This document shows, one piece after another, positions 10,101 to 19,217 of a stretch of 45,951 nucleotides of DNA; the stretch's first letter is position 1, and each line of letters opens with the position of its first letter. Location of the stretch: NCBI GenBank assembly GCA_026770585.1, contig MU647771.1:7501-53451 (forward strand), written 5' to 3'. The notes beneath the pieces were generated by a model. The model did no database searches and was not told where the DNA came from. It was given only the letters and a program-made list of their open reading frames with translations. The translations under genes were made by a program, and so were the position numbers. The stretch comes from Baffinella frigidus. Lineage: Eukaryota; Cryptophyceae; Cryptomonadales; Baffinellaceae.

Positions 10101-13100
10101 GATGGGCTTTGTTGTGCTTGTGGTAGTAGTGGTTGTGGTCGTCGTGTTCGTATTGGTGTCAGTGGTGGTATGCAGCACATCTGTCTGAAACACCACATCG
10201 TATGTAATCCAGTGTAGGTGCGGTATAGACTGGGGAACTTCCGGCTTGTTATAGGGGAATACCCCGGAGGCGAGTTTATCCGCCACCCACTTCGCACACT
10301 CCATCCGATTCACATAGTCTTCGATCGTAACGAAGCCAGTCAGAAAGACGTCATTGACAACGTTGTTCAACCGGGCTTGAACAATCGCCCTGTTAGTCTC
10401 GTCCCCTGTGTATGAAGTTGTTAGAAACAATCTGAGATTGCTCTTCCAATCATCGTCTATACTCCCTTGCAGCGTACAACCCGATGGTTGCGACGAGTAT
10501 GCGACGATGAACGCAAGCGGTGTGACGGCCCTGTCGATATAGCATTTGTCGGGAAACCCTGCGTCAATTGAGCCGAATGCACCACATCGAACCGCGTCGG
10601 CCACACGGTACGACGCTACAACCCCGTCGTTGTCGACGTTGCGTTTGTACACCTGGCGGTCCGAGATGACGCGGCCCTGGATGTTGTAAGCAGGTACTGA
10701 ACACTGCGGTATGTCGACACATGGTGTCAAGGAGAGGTCTTCGAAGCTGGAATCGGTGCCTAAGAACCCGGTTTCGAGATTCTGCATATGCTCCATACGC
10801 GCAATCTTGACATGGTGCTGTGCCGGCGCCCCCCCTGCGACTGCATCCTGGACCCGGTAGTACGTGTGGTACAGCAGGCTGTAGGACGCGGATACACGAC
10901 GGCCTATGGCGCTACCATCCCAGTTACCGCTCAGCATCGATGCGATTGAGTTAGACCGTGTTATTTTGGGCTGGCACATAACATGTCCGGTGTAGTGTTC
11001 GAAGTCGCGGTCGCATGAATGCGCCTCCTGGTACAAGACCTTCTGGGTGTCAAATATATTGAGGCTAATGTCTTCTTCTTTCTGGCGGCTGTCCGCCCAA
11101 TGCACGTTTGAACCAAGGGTACACACGTCATTGTCGATGTCTTTCGGTGTCTGCAAGTTGGTTGCGGGATCGCAGTTGCTGTTGAAGACGTTGAGGTACT
11201 CGTACCAGTTGCGGTACGAACACAGGCCGTGTGCCTCGAAGAGGCCTGTGATGCGGCCCCACGAACTCTTCCCGTACATGTCGATGGCCTCCATAGAATC
11301 ACTATCACACGACGTGGCGTGCCAAGCGAGGTCGACAGCGCCGCCGCTGAACTGGTTCACGACCTCAACCACGGGCAGCACACACATCCCTTCGCCGGAA
11401 CAGAGGTGGTCTGGTCGGTTTATAGGAGGCTCTGCGCAGTGTCGGTGTGCCGTGCACTGCACGTATTTGGACCCAACGACCCACTGCAGATTATTGCCGT
11501 TTGTGGTAGAAGAAACGCCCACTACCATGCACACATTGCTCATGCACCGTAGCTCCACATGGCTGGCAGCCCCGGGGACGGCTGCGTTCGCACATTCTGC
11601 GTCGACGGTGCACTCGTAGAGCGGGGGCATGCCACACGTGTTGCAGCCATCCCCTGCATGTGTCCACGAGGCTGGCTGTGTGTCTGCAGGCAACTCTAGC
11701 TCCAGCATCGTAGCGCCCACGTTGGGCCAAACTGTATCGACAGCATTCGGCCACGATGCAAGCAACCCAGCGGAACGCAGACGTGCTTCCTGGGTGTTGT
11801 CTGGGTTCCATGGCACGTGCAGTGCGGAGGTTGAGCACGCCTCGTTGGACCAGGTCGTGTCACCCGACGCAGAAGATCCTTCGGATAGAACCGGGACCTC
11901 GTAATCAACCCGAACCCCGGTACGCATGCGCGTGCATACGCGTACGTTGTTTTGTTCCCGGAGATTCTGCGCAAACGTATTCAACCGACACATGCCAGCA
12001 GCACCGGCATTGTTCATCGCCAACGGCTCGTTGCGCATACCGGCGGGGATTGTGTGCCGGTAGCGCATCTTGTGTGCATCCCGGTCATACTCAAATTGGT
12101 TGCTGAACGTACGGTATGCTACTGTCTTGTCTGCACACGGGGTCGTCACGTGGAACCCCACTGGATGCTCCCACTCTTCCGGCCACCAGTCAGAAACGCC
12201 CCCGCAGCTTGCGTCCGGGTCGTCGCTTCTTGGGCCACTTGCACGGTGCCATGGTGTCTTGGGCGCGGTGGCCGCGCCCTGCGGCGTGGGGGACCTCGAC
12301 GGGTGCACGTACCGGTTCCACAGGTTCTGGATTTCCAGGCCAACGGCATCTGAATTGAGACCGTCGTTTTCATGTTCAGCTGCAAACAGGTCCCGGCGGG
12401 CCTGTATGGGTTCCCAGTGTGGGTCGGAGGGCTTTGACCATTTGAGCGACAGTGTACGGCTGCGTTGGCTGAGGAACGTATGTGCGTCGAGCACTTCAGT
12501 ACTACTCTCGCGGTGCACTGACACGAAGTCTACCACGTTGACGTCGACCCGCGCCATCGTAGCATCGGTATCACGGTGGTGGCAATGTGGCAGCACCCTG
12601 CACGGGTCGAATATCAACACAGTGGGCTCGTCTGTAGAGCCCTGTGTGGGGGTCTTGTGGTATACAGCGACACACGACGAACCAACAACGACGAAGCTCT
12701 CTGTGTTGCCAAGACCCGGCCCCACTACTACGAAGTTGATACCAGCGCATTCGGGGTGGTTCTGCAGCCGCCCGCCCGTGCCGGTGCTGCGGTGTGCTGC
12801 AAACACGTTGCGCAATGCACAAAACCCGAGGATCTTTGTCTGCGTATGGCATTTGCGGTTCCATTTGGTCATAACCTGGAGCTGTTTCGTGATCTCCTCA
12901 CTGTCCGGCAGCAGCGCATGCCGCAGAGCAGTGAATGTGGCCAGCTCAATGACATACCGCAGACAGAATGCGGTCGCACGGTTTTCGGGCACACCCTGCA
13001 CAGCTGGGAATAGTACGTCCCGGAAGTGGTCTGCATAGGAGATTGTCTTTGAGGCGCGTGTGCTGACATGCGATTGACAGTTGTGCTGGGCGACCGTGCT

Positions 13101-16100
13101 CGCAACCTCAAGAGGGTTGAAGAGAATGAGCGGGCTGTCTCTTCCGCGGTTCAGAACATCCGCGGCGTTCATGTAGCGAACGCCCCCGCGGCCCTCGTTG
13201 AGAAGATGCTTCACGGTGAAGCGTGTCGCTGTTTCATTTGCCTTGTCGAGTAGCCAATACGGGACGAAGCTCTCCTCGTCCAGCAACCCCCATGCAGCAG
13301 CATCCGCCATGTTCCACGGGCAGTCCAGGCGGCCAAACGACTGTATGTGCTGCTGCATTTCGGCACCGATTACACGACTGTCGTCACTGTTCTCCCAGTG
13401 GTTCCAGTACATGCCACTCTGCAAGTCGCATATGCGTAACACCGTTGCAGACCACGCGACCGTCACCCGCATGTCGCAGACGTTGCCCGGGATCCTGCAC
13501 CACACGCGCCCGGCAGCATCCTCGACACTGTCCCATCCACAGAAACAGGTGCGTGCAATCTGCCCCAGGGCCCACGTACTGCTGTTCGTTTCGCGGAAGA
13601 CACGGTCCTCTTGCTGCACACCGTCTGGCGCCTGGAACGGGAGCAATTCCGACACCGAGACACGCACCAAGCTCTCGTAGACCCCTCTCGTTGGCCCAGG
13701 CTCCACAGACCGGGAGAGCGCAGCACATGCAGCCGACTCTTCGTCTGGCGTTGCCCAGGCTGGTGGGACATCCGCCGAACTGGACACGTTGCCACCCCCC
13801 CCGAACAAGCCGATGCATACACGAGAGTCGCTTGCGACGTGCTTGATGCGGTGGCTCCAATACAACGGCGACACCTCCTGTGCATCCGCAACTAGTTTCT
13901 TCACCCATGTCTCCAGTGCTGTAAAGTGGCCCTCCGGCGCCGTCTGTGTAGGATCCCACGCCTCCATCGAAGAGAGGGTGGTCGGTACCCCGGCGGTGTT
14001 TCCCACGACAGGCAGAGTAAACATGACCTGGGACACAGCCCCCATGCACACCTCGAAGGCAGAAGCTGTAGTGGTCTCCTGGAATACATCGGCGTATCCG
14101 TATGACGTGAGTGGCCGTGTCGTCTGGAAAAGACCATCTTGACGCGCACGCTCCTTCTCCTGCGACGAGAGTACGTATGCAGCGGGGTCGACGTCGTATG
14201 AGGTTGTTCGCGCCTTGTTCGTCCATACATCTGTCTCGAGATAATCGAATGCCTTGTCCAGCAGAGAGGCGCCGATACCGCTGTTTTTGATTTCCGTGAA
14301 GCGGAAGTCGCGTACACTTGAAGATACGAACTTCGACAGGAGTTCCGCTTTCTTCGTGCCGGACAACGACCGTAAGAACGTGGACAGACTTTCCAACTCC
14401 ATGCCATCGCCCGCCAAATCAGCGCAACAGGCTGCGCTAAATGTTTCACGGGCGCTTGCCCCCCCGGAGCAGCTGCACCCGAACTGCGAGACACTCCCAA
14501 ACACCTGGCGTGCTTTGTTCATTAACTGTTGCACCTGCAGTGTGATAGCGCTTTTCATGATGTTTTCAGCGCCTGCGCCACCATTGCTCTCGTTGGTGGG
14601 GCCCGAAATGACATCCCGCACAAAGCTCTTGATGATGCTGCGCCGGACATCGGAACCACAGGTGAACGGGGCGGCTGTGTCGTTTTTGAGATCATCGCCC
14701 GAACAGGGGATCGTAAAGTCACGGGTAGCACCCCTGTTGCGGTCCCGGAAATACTCGAGAGCGGGCAGTGTGTCCCCAACATCTCGGGGGGACAGGTCTG
14801 CGCGACCATACGGGCCGAGGATGACACAGTCGAAGGCCTGGTGCAACCAATCACCCTCTGCTGTGAATAGAGACAGTTCCAGCCAATCGGGGTTCCATAG
14901 CAACTCGGCCCTGTCGATGGCATCTGTCACATGTTGCGACACCTGGTAGTATTCCACCAAGGCGTGTTGTTTCTGGGCATCGGCGTCTGTGTATCCAATC
15001 GAATGCATGGTCGCCACGGGGACGGCGTTACGTGATTTTGACGACCACACATACCCCTGTAGCTGGCACGACGTGCCAACACCACCACCGGTTGTATCAG
15101 GTTCTGTGCACTCGCGAAACGGCTTGCTGACGTTGACGCCTACGACATCGGACTTGGACGGGCCGCTAAAGACAATACACGCCGCGATCTTTTGTGTAGG
15201 TACAGCCCCCCCGTCTCCGGGTTCCGGTATGTCAATGTACACAAAGAAGTCCTCGCGACGGACGCCGACCTCCGGCTTTGCGAGGTACTGCTGTAAACAG
15301 CCGTCGTTCGACAGGCTGTTCTCAAGGGTCTCTTTCATGCACATCGTCATCGAGATGTCCTTGAACACCTCCACTTGGTTTGCCCTGACACTATCGATGA
15401 TTTCGGGCTGGCGTAGGTACGCTGGCAAGGTGTCTACATCGTCGTAAAGTCGCACGGCCCCGGCGTCCCATTGCATGGCCTGGTAGTTGGAATTGCACCT
15501 AGTAATCATCGGGAGTAGCTTTGCGCCCTGTAGCTTCAGCAGGGCGGGTGCTTCTGGCTCGAGGGCGGTGCACGAACCCGTCTTCTCTGCCCCGAGACAT
15601 GCCAGGTATGCATCTGTCCCGATGGCGTATCCCACGAGTTGTTTGTATGTGTACGGGTTATACACGAAGAGTGGTGTCCCGAAGGGTGTCTCCATGCGCA
15701 GGAACCCTGTACACCAGAAGGCATGGTCCTTCATATTCTGCTCAGCTTTCATGGCAGGGATCTCAACTGGATCGTCGCCACATGCACAATGCCCTTGCTG
15801 TGTGACGCCAGGGTTCCGCAGCTTGCAGTTCTGTGAGTCGGACACCTGCACCATATCCTGTATGCCACGAATGAGACCCATGGCGTAGCTCAACCCTGCA
15901 TCGATCACGTGCTTGTGGTTTGCAAAAGGGACCGTCCCGAGCCACGCGACAATCCCATCGATCGCAGCATTCACACCGCTGGCAGAGTCCCCGCCCTGTA
16001 CACTGCCCGATTCGAAGTCTGTCATACACTTACCTGTCACTGAGGTGTAAGCATCCTCGTATTGAGGACTCGTGACCTTGAGGGACATCCCCGACAGAGA

Positions 16101-19100
16101 GAAGATGGCAACCAGGTCGTTCGACTGGCATAGCGTCATTTTGCGTGCCACGAGAAGGGGGTAGATCAAGCCGACGCCGATATTGGCAAGAAAGCGGGTC
16201 ACCGCCGCGAGTATCATGGTGCGCTGTGCTTGCCGGTACTCTGAAGATACATAGTCCTGCACGTCGAATATCTTCGGCGGGTTGAAGAGTGCGCCGATAT
16301 TACCAGAGCTTTGCACAAGGTCGTCAACCATATCGATGTTGCTATTCAGGAAAGATGTAACGGTTGCGGAAATGTCGACGACGGTGTCTTTTTGCAGGCA
16401 AATCTGCGAGGTAGCGATCTCGTCCATCGCTGACATCGTGGAATCTGTCTTTGAGCTCTTTCCAGTGGCTGCAACTGAAATGGTCGTGATGAGCATGGTA
16501 CTCATCAAGTTCCACCCAGACCGCCACTGCAACAGCAAATGTTCCACACCGTCCGCAAGAAGCTTGCCCACCGCGCACAGCGGTTTGTTCAGGTTTACGG
16601 TGGTCCCGATACACTTGGCGATAGTGCACTGTTGTGCTGCATAGCAGAGAGTCTGGATTACACGCACCTTGCACCCAGTACAGTCGTCAAGACGGCACCC
16701 TTTCACGATCGTCAGGTCGAGATTCACAGTGAGACCGGCACGAAAGTCGATCACGCGCACGCGTGTGTCCACACGCATCGAAGCGAGCCAATTGATATGC
16801 TGTTTCGGATGGTTTGCCACAAAGACGTTGTATTCCTTGGCGAATTCTAACGACCTCAGACCGACGGACGAGATCGAGCTCGCCACAACAATGTTACTGC
16901 GCCGCTGCTGTACTGATGTGGTAAACTCGCCCATCAGCGGCACCGAGATCATTTTGTATAGACCGGCCTGCTGCACAGCCCCCTTGGAAAGTGGGAACTG
17001 TTCACATATGTCACGGCCTTGCAGAACCCCTTTGTGGAGGTCGAGAAACTCGCACCGAACAATCCCGACATCGTCTCTTGTGGGGATGAGGAGCATTTCA
17101 GAGCATTTTCCGTTGTAATCAAAGATGCATACGGGGAGATCCTGGCAAGAATTGTCGAGAACATTCTGTTGACATTCCTCGACCCTGAACTTCCCCCATT
17201 GGTTGCTGCTGCGAATTGCTGTATGCACACACAGCGACCGAGTTATCCTTGTCGAATCGTCGCCGCTGGAAGGGCCCTCCCCGTTAATGAGGATTACTTC
17301 ATTCCCAAGTGCAGCGACGCGGTGTACGTTTGTCAGCCGTGTACGCTTCGTTCTAAGTGAGCTGTATGCCTCGAGGAGATACTGCCGACCGTCCGGGCGA
17401 TACAGCGACACCCCGCCCGCCGTGACCACCACAACGGAACAGAATGCACCGTCAAACCCCATGTTGCCACAGTTCTCGCCACCTTGGTGCAACAGCCGGA
17501 TCTGCATGATACCAGGGACCCACTCGTGCGAGTCTGCGACATACCATTTACGTGCAAGCCACACATGTGCATCGAGCCGCAACGGTACACAGTATTCAGC
17601 TACGACAACGCGTGCGCTCAAGGGACCTTCTCCCTCGACACCACCATACTCGAGTCCGAGGATCGCCACACAGCGGTCTCGGAGCAATGCGTTTGTGATG
17701 CCACATGTCCAGATACAGTCACGCATCTCTGACATCTCCAAGATGTCAAACGGCGCGACAGAGCGCGACGCCAGGATGTCCATGTCGCTGAAGAACGCGC
17801 TCTGTATCGTCGTCTGGGAATTCACACGTATTGTGTCGCGGAGCGTGATACCGTACGCATCTTTTGCGTCCTCAAACGCGCTGATGCTTCCGCTGCACTT
17901 TGCTTTGCAAGACTTTGTCCACGAACATATACGCCAGAACTCTATCGGGTCCGGGATAATCGCTGTCACAGACGCGTCCCCCGCGTAGTCGCGACACGAG
18001 CCCGCCTGCTCGTCCCACATGAACCGCATATAGTCTACCGTATCCGACAACACCGCCGACGATCGGTGCGACGCCGCCATGAACGGGTCCATTGCATCCC
18101 CGATTTTGCGTTGTACATACTTGCTACTCGTTGCACACATACCTTCAAAGCTCGTCGATTGTGTTATGATCGTGAACACAGTGCCCTTGAAGTGCGACGG
18201 AGCAGACTCCCAGCAGTTATCCCGGGCCCACTTCTTGTAATCGAGCTGTTCTGACTTACTGCAGAGGCAGCTCAGCATCGGCAGGTCCACGAAAAATGCA
18301 AGTACTGTCGTCAACCCACCGAGTTTGAACATGACCCCGGCCTGGCAGACCGACCCTGCCAGCTGCCCAAAGGGGTTCGAGTGTCCCAGCATGAGCTGCA
18401 GTCCAACACATGAACCTATTTCTGATGTGAGGATGAGCGTTTTGTAGTCTTCTTGTGCGTTGTATATTACCTGCCATAGGCCTTGCACCACCGGCATACC
18501 ACCACCCCCCACGACAACGGCGTCTATCGCAGGAAATCGTATCTGCGTTATCAGCCCCCGCAGAAGACGCGTCGAGTATTGTGCCATGTTTACGATACCT
18601 GCACTCGCGGAAAGGCCCGTGAAAACAAGCGGGTTATCCCCCGCCACACTCGAGACCATCCCTGTGATCTGACTGTCGACAGCCTCCGCAGCTCTCGCCC
18701 CCGCGCCCATGTATGACTTCATACCCTGTGTCACCAGCGGACTGTAGTCTTGGTTGTACATCGCAAACCCGTTCATGAACGTGTTGACATACGGCATGGC
18801 GTCAAAGAGCGAACCCAACTTTGTGAATATATTCCAGAAATGCTGGTGTGCACGGCGGACCGACTCGAAGAAAGGGTCAAAGTTCATCCACCCCATCCCT
18901 TTGTCGAGCAAGAAGCTATGTCCATAGTTGACCGGCATGGTCGTCGACGTGATGCGCGAGTATGTTCCAGGCGTAAACACCGCGGGCCCGGTCAGAATAA
19001 GTTCCGTCATCATTCGCATAGCATGTAGCAGGGCTGCGATGATTTCCGCAGACATCGACCCAAAGTCGGGCATGCGGCGCTGCGAGGGACACAGCAGACC

Positions 19101-19217
19101 TTGTCCCAGCTCCGACGCAGCGTTGTCCGGGGCCCACATGTCGTCCTTGCGCAGTCTCATGGTTTCCGGGTTGAGGAAGTATGTCAGGTAGGTCGTCTTC
19201 CGCCCACCGTCTTTTCT
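7116..19217 (-). CDS. Giant surface protein, main ectodomain segment
   Basis: More than 4,000 uninterrupted codons, from just after the TAG at 19220-19218 to the TGA at 7118-7116. The first ATG is at 19160, but 19 codons before it in the same frame read naturally (KTTYLTYFLNPET), so the segment continues the preceding one. Counting from that ATG: CPSQRRMPDFGS near 24-35; a hydrophobic helix near 279-299; repeated beta-strand-like stretches near 560-800; paired cysteines throughout; a poly-Thr tract near 3,010; and cysteine-rich modules near 2,480-2,600 (CTVDAECA, CTAHRHCAEPP). RRRLLGVEE and RQLLQ occur near 3,517-3,550, followed by a CCKCQ/CEPCP module. The composition is that of a secreted or membrane-displayed protein. 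No named family is recognised. Confidence 0.8.
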   Translation of the reverse strand, partial: RKDGGRKTTYLTYFLNPETMRLRKDDMWAPDNAASELGQGLLCPSQRRMPDFGSMSAEIIAALLHAMRMMTELILTGPAVFTPGTYSRITSTTMPVNYGHSFLLDKGMGWMNFDPFFESVRRAHQHFWNIFTKLGSLFDAMPYVNTFMNGFAMYNQDYSPLVTQGMKSYMGAGARAAEAVDSQITGMVSSVAGDNPLVFTGLSASAGIVNMAQYSTRLLRGLITQIRFPAIDAVVVGGGGMPVVQGLWQVIYNAQEDYKTLILTSEIGSCVGLQLMLGHSNPFGQLAGSVCQAGVMFKLGGLTTVLAFFVDLPMLSCLCSKSEQLDYKKWARDNCWESAPSHFKGTVFTIITQSTSFEGMCATSSKYVQRKIGDAMDPFMAASHRSSAVLSDTVDYMRFMWDEQAGSCRDYAGDASVTAIIPDPIEFWRICSWTKSCKAKCSGSISAFEDAKDAYGITLRDTIRVNSQTTIQSAFFSDMDILASRSVAPFDILEMSEMRDCIWTCGITNALLRDRCVAILGLEYGGVEGEGPLSARVVVAEYCVPLRLDAHVWLARKWYVADSHEWVPGIMQIRLLHQGGENCGNMGFDGAFCSVVVVTAGGVSLYRPDGRQYLLEAYSSLRTKRTRLTNVHRVAALGNEVILINGEGPSSGDDSTRITRSLCVHTAIRSSNQWGKFRVEECQQNVLDNSCQDLPVCIFDYNGKCSEMLLIPTRDDVGIVRCEFLDLHKGVLQGRDICEQFPLSKGAVQQAGLYKMISVPLMGEFTTSVQQRRSNIVVASSISSVGLRSLEFAKEYNVFVANHPKQHINWLASMRVDTRVRVIDFRAGLTVNLDLTIVKGCRLDDCTGCKVRVIQTLCYAAQQCTIAKCIGTTVNLNKPLCAVGKLLADGVEHLLLQWRSGWNLMSTMLITTISVAATGKSSKTDSTMSAMDEIATSQICLQKDTVVDISATVTSFLNSNIDMVDDLVQSSGNIGALFNPPKIFDVQDYVSSEYRQAQRTMILAAVTRFLANIGVGLIYPLLVARKMTLCQSNDLVAIFSLSGMSLKVTSPQYEDAYTSVTGKCMTDFESGSVQGGDSASGVNAAIDGIVAWLGTVPFANHKHVIDAGLSYAMGLIRGIQDMVQVSDSQNCKLRNPGVTQQGHCACGDDPVEIPAMKAEQNMKDHAFWCTGFLRMETPFGTPLFVYNPYTYKQLVGYAIGTDAYLACLGAEKTGSCTALEPEAPALLKLQGAKLLPMITRCNSNYQAMQWDAGAVRLYDDVDTLPAYLRQPEIIDSVRANQVEVFKDISMTMCMKETLENSLSNDGCLQQYLAKPEVGVRREDFFVYIDIPEPGDGGAVPTQKIAACIVFSGPSKSDVVGVNVSKPFRECTEPDTTGGGVGTSCQLQGYVWSSKSRNAVPVATMHSIGYTDADAQKQHALVEYYQVSQHVTDAIDRAELLWNPDWLELSLFTAEGDWLHQAFDCVILGPYGRADLSPRDVGDTLPALEYFRDRNRGATRDFTIPCSGDDLKNDTAAPFTCGSDVRRSIIKSFVRDVISGPTNESNGGAGAENIMKSAITLQVQQLMNKARQVFGSVSQFGCSCSGGASARETFSAACCADLAGDGMELESLSTFLRSLSGTKKAELLSKFVSSSVRDFRFTEIKNSGIGASLLDKAFDYLETDVWTNKARTTSYDVDPAAYVLSSQEKERARQDGLFQTTRPLTSYGYADVFQETTTASAFEVCMGAVSQVMFTLPVVGNTAGVPTTLSSMEAWDPTQTAPEGHFTALETWVKKLVADAQEVSPLYWSHRIKHVASDSRVCIGLFGGGGNVSSSADVPPAWATPDEESAACAALSRSVEPGPTRGVYESLVRVSVSELLPFQAPDGVQQEDRVFRETNSSTWALGQIARTCFCGWDSVEDAAGRVWCRIPGNVCDMRVTVAWSATVLRICDLQSGMYWNHWENSDDSRVIGAEMQQHIQSFGRLDCPWNMADAAAWGLLDEESFVPYWLLDKANETATRFTVKHLLNEGRGGVRYMNAADVLNRGRDSPLILFNPLEVASTVAQHNCQSHVSTRASKTISYADHFRDVLFPAVQGVPENRATAFCLRYVIELATFTALRHALLPDSEEITKQLQVMTKWNRKCHTQTKILGFCALRNVFAAHRSTGTGGRLQNHPECAGINFVVVGPGLGNTESFVVVGSSCVAVYHKTPTQGSTDEPTVLIFDPCRVLPHCHHRDTDATMARVDVNVVDFVSVHRESSTEVLDAHTFLSQRSRTLSLKWSKPSDPHWEPIQARRDLFAAEHENDGLNSDAVGLEIQNLWNRYVHPSRSPTPQGAATAPKTPWHRASGPRSDDPDASCGGVSDWWPEEWEHPVGFHVTTPCADKTVAYRTFSNQFEYDRDAHKMRYRHTIPAGMRNEPLAMNNAGAAGMCRLNTFAQNLREQNNVRVCTRMRTGVRVDYEVPVLSEGSSASGDTTWSNEACSTSALHVPWNPDNTQEARLRSAGLLASWPNAVDTVWPNVGATMLELELPADTQPASWTHAGDGCNTCGMPPLYECTVDAECANAAVPGAASHVELRCMSNVCMVVGVSSTTNGNNLQWVVGSKYVQCTAHRHCAEPPINRPDHLCSGEGMCVLPVVEVVNQFSGGAVDLAWHATSCDSDSMEAIDMYGKSSWGRITGLFEAHGLCSYRNWYEYLNVFNSNCDPATNLQTPKDIDNDVCTLGSNVHWADSRQKEEDISLNIFDTQKVLYQEAHSCDRDFEHYTGHVMCQPKITRSNSIASMLSGNWDGSAIGRRVSASYSLLYHTYYRVQDAVAGGAPAQHHVKIARMEHMQNLETGFLGTDSSFEDLSLTPCVDIPQCSVPAYNIQGRVISDRQVYKRNVDNDGVVASYRVADAVRCGAFGSIDAGFPDKCYIDRAVTPLAFIVAYSSQPSGCTLQGSIDDDWKSNLRLFLTTSYTGDETNRAIVQARLNNVVNDVFLTGFVTIEDYVNRMECAKWVADKLASGVFPYNKPEVPQSIPHLHWITYDVVFQTDVLHTTTDTNTNTTTTTTTTTSTTKPISSDSTINVFTQYSMVEVAPMWWVRCHLLSGLQVSTTSTVDCPAWNRWLQIRTADPRNSIPSITVKEWLQQTAHRIVNLGVLRSTYLQAVKTAGHAALDSAHGLLSDGGELHPRCNTRRTFKTQCTALGGDVALPFQQMVFQTYNSGRDAFVQSYNSVCCQGLDGSNGCTQSDTPVMMNNASTNPTHTIRGVLRDWLFRQFAHGKLLDNRADRDILTSVVPQWGESDIGIFSQPWLHTTTSSSPVIGEGLQHQLNELFRGNTEDKCYPWSTMTEGFAGTVQADCIYNGNPESDILANNNPDVVDGTAIVELFHGLTQATLESASIPVCKNSNPTCAEFLGQQCYVQSAAGNINEDTGFICDHAPNQGVDTAIGCTSHREEIPNPYPNRVCYEVGNTCFNRDGSSVFANNAEYNWKKAVLPPGVRLITYSYPVEGNRIMGRNPMFQGKREKLIWNNTLFDRMDVQNRVARLATKYGTKTTFADPITTSSTYVTENRRRLLGVEETTEGAGGNSTVAEDSAGHATRQLLQYEDWVTQDWCSAGWTYSEYAGTVNYPCMQIVGPCCKCQSRDYEKFEGWSKNFGFGTRKGSSCEPCPENTRRTAIWMLKDAESPPCEAIEAPDDGDPPTTEPPDAGVTTCMVENKQWPPLMSWAADGGGSIDDITIDQGSCKICETSRCNYFKSLNKYERVENKDTGKGRQYPPWFNCNLEPSMAGLSSVPNPVRPTTILSLLSDIQGAMPSDVNEYKSLDDARHEFSRNYESMYQDSYFDYNAPPSYMSGMANVNAGNAMGPMEVTLYPGYQAFSLELMPGFHCSSTPCQGTAIQIYSGYYFCGECSRYAPNREYCRGEHNCFVHGMNTIEANRYTATSPQWETIRIRQLNAKVNTASPRLSVLDTAHYLLHLTMAAYRRTFIDIHPRLPHEALGNSFDVRVPTADLTTADPDLEHPATWDFPVYSPESALFWEAGTGKKEVDQEGNTVLDDNGKKFSTLQFARMRG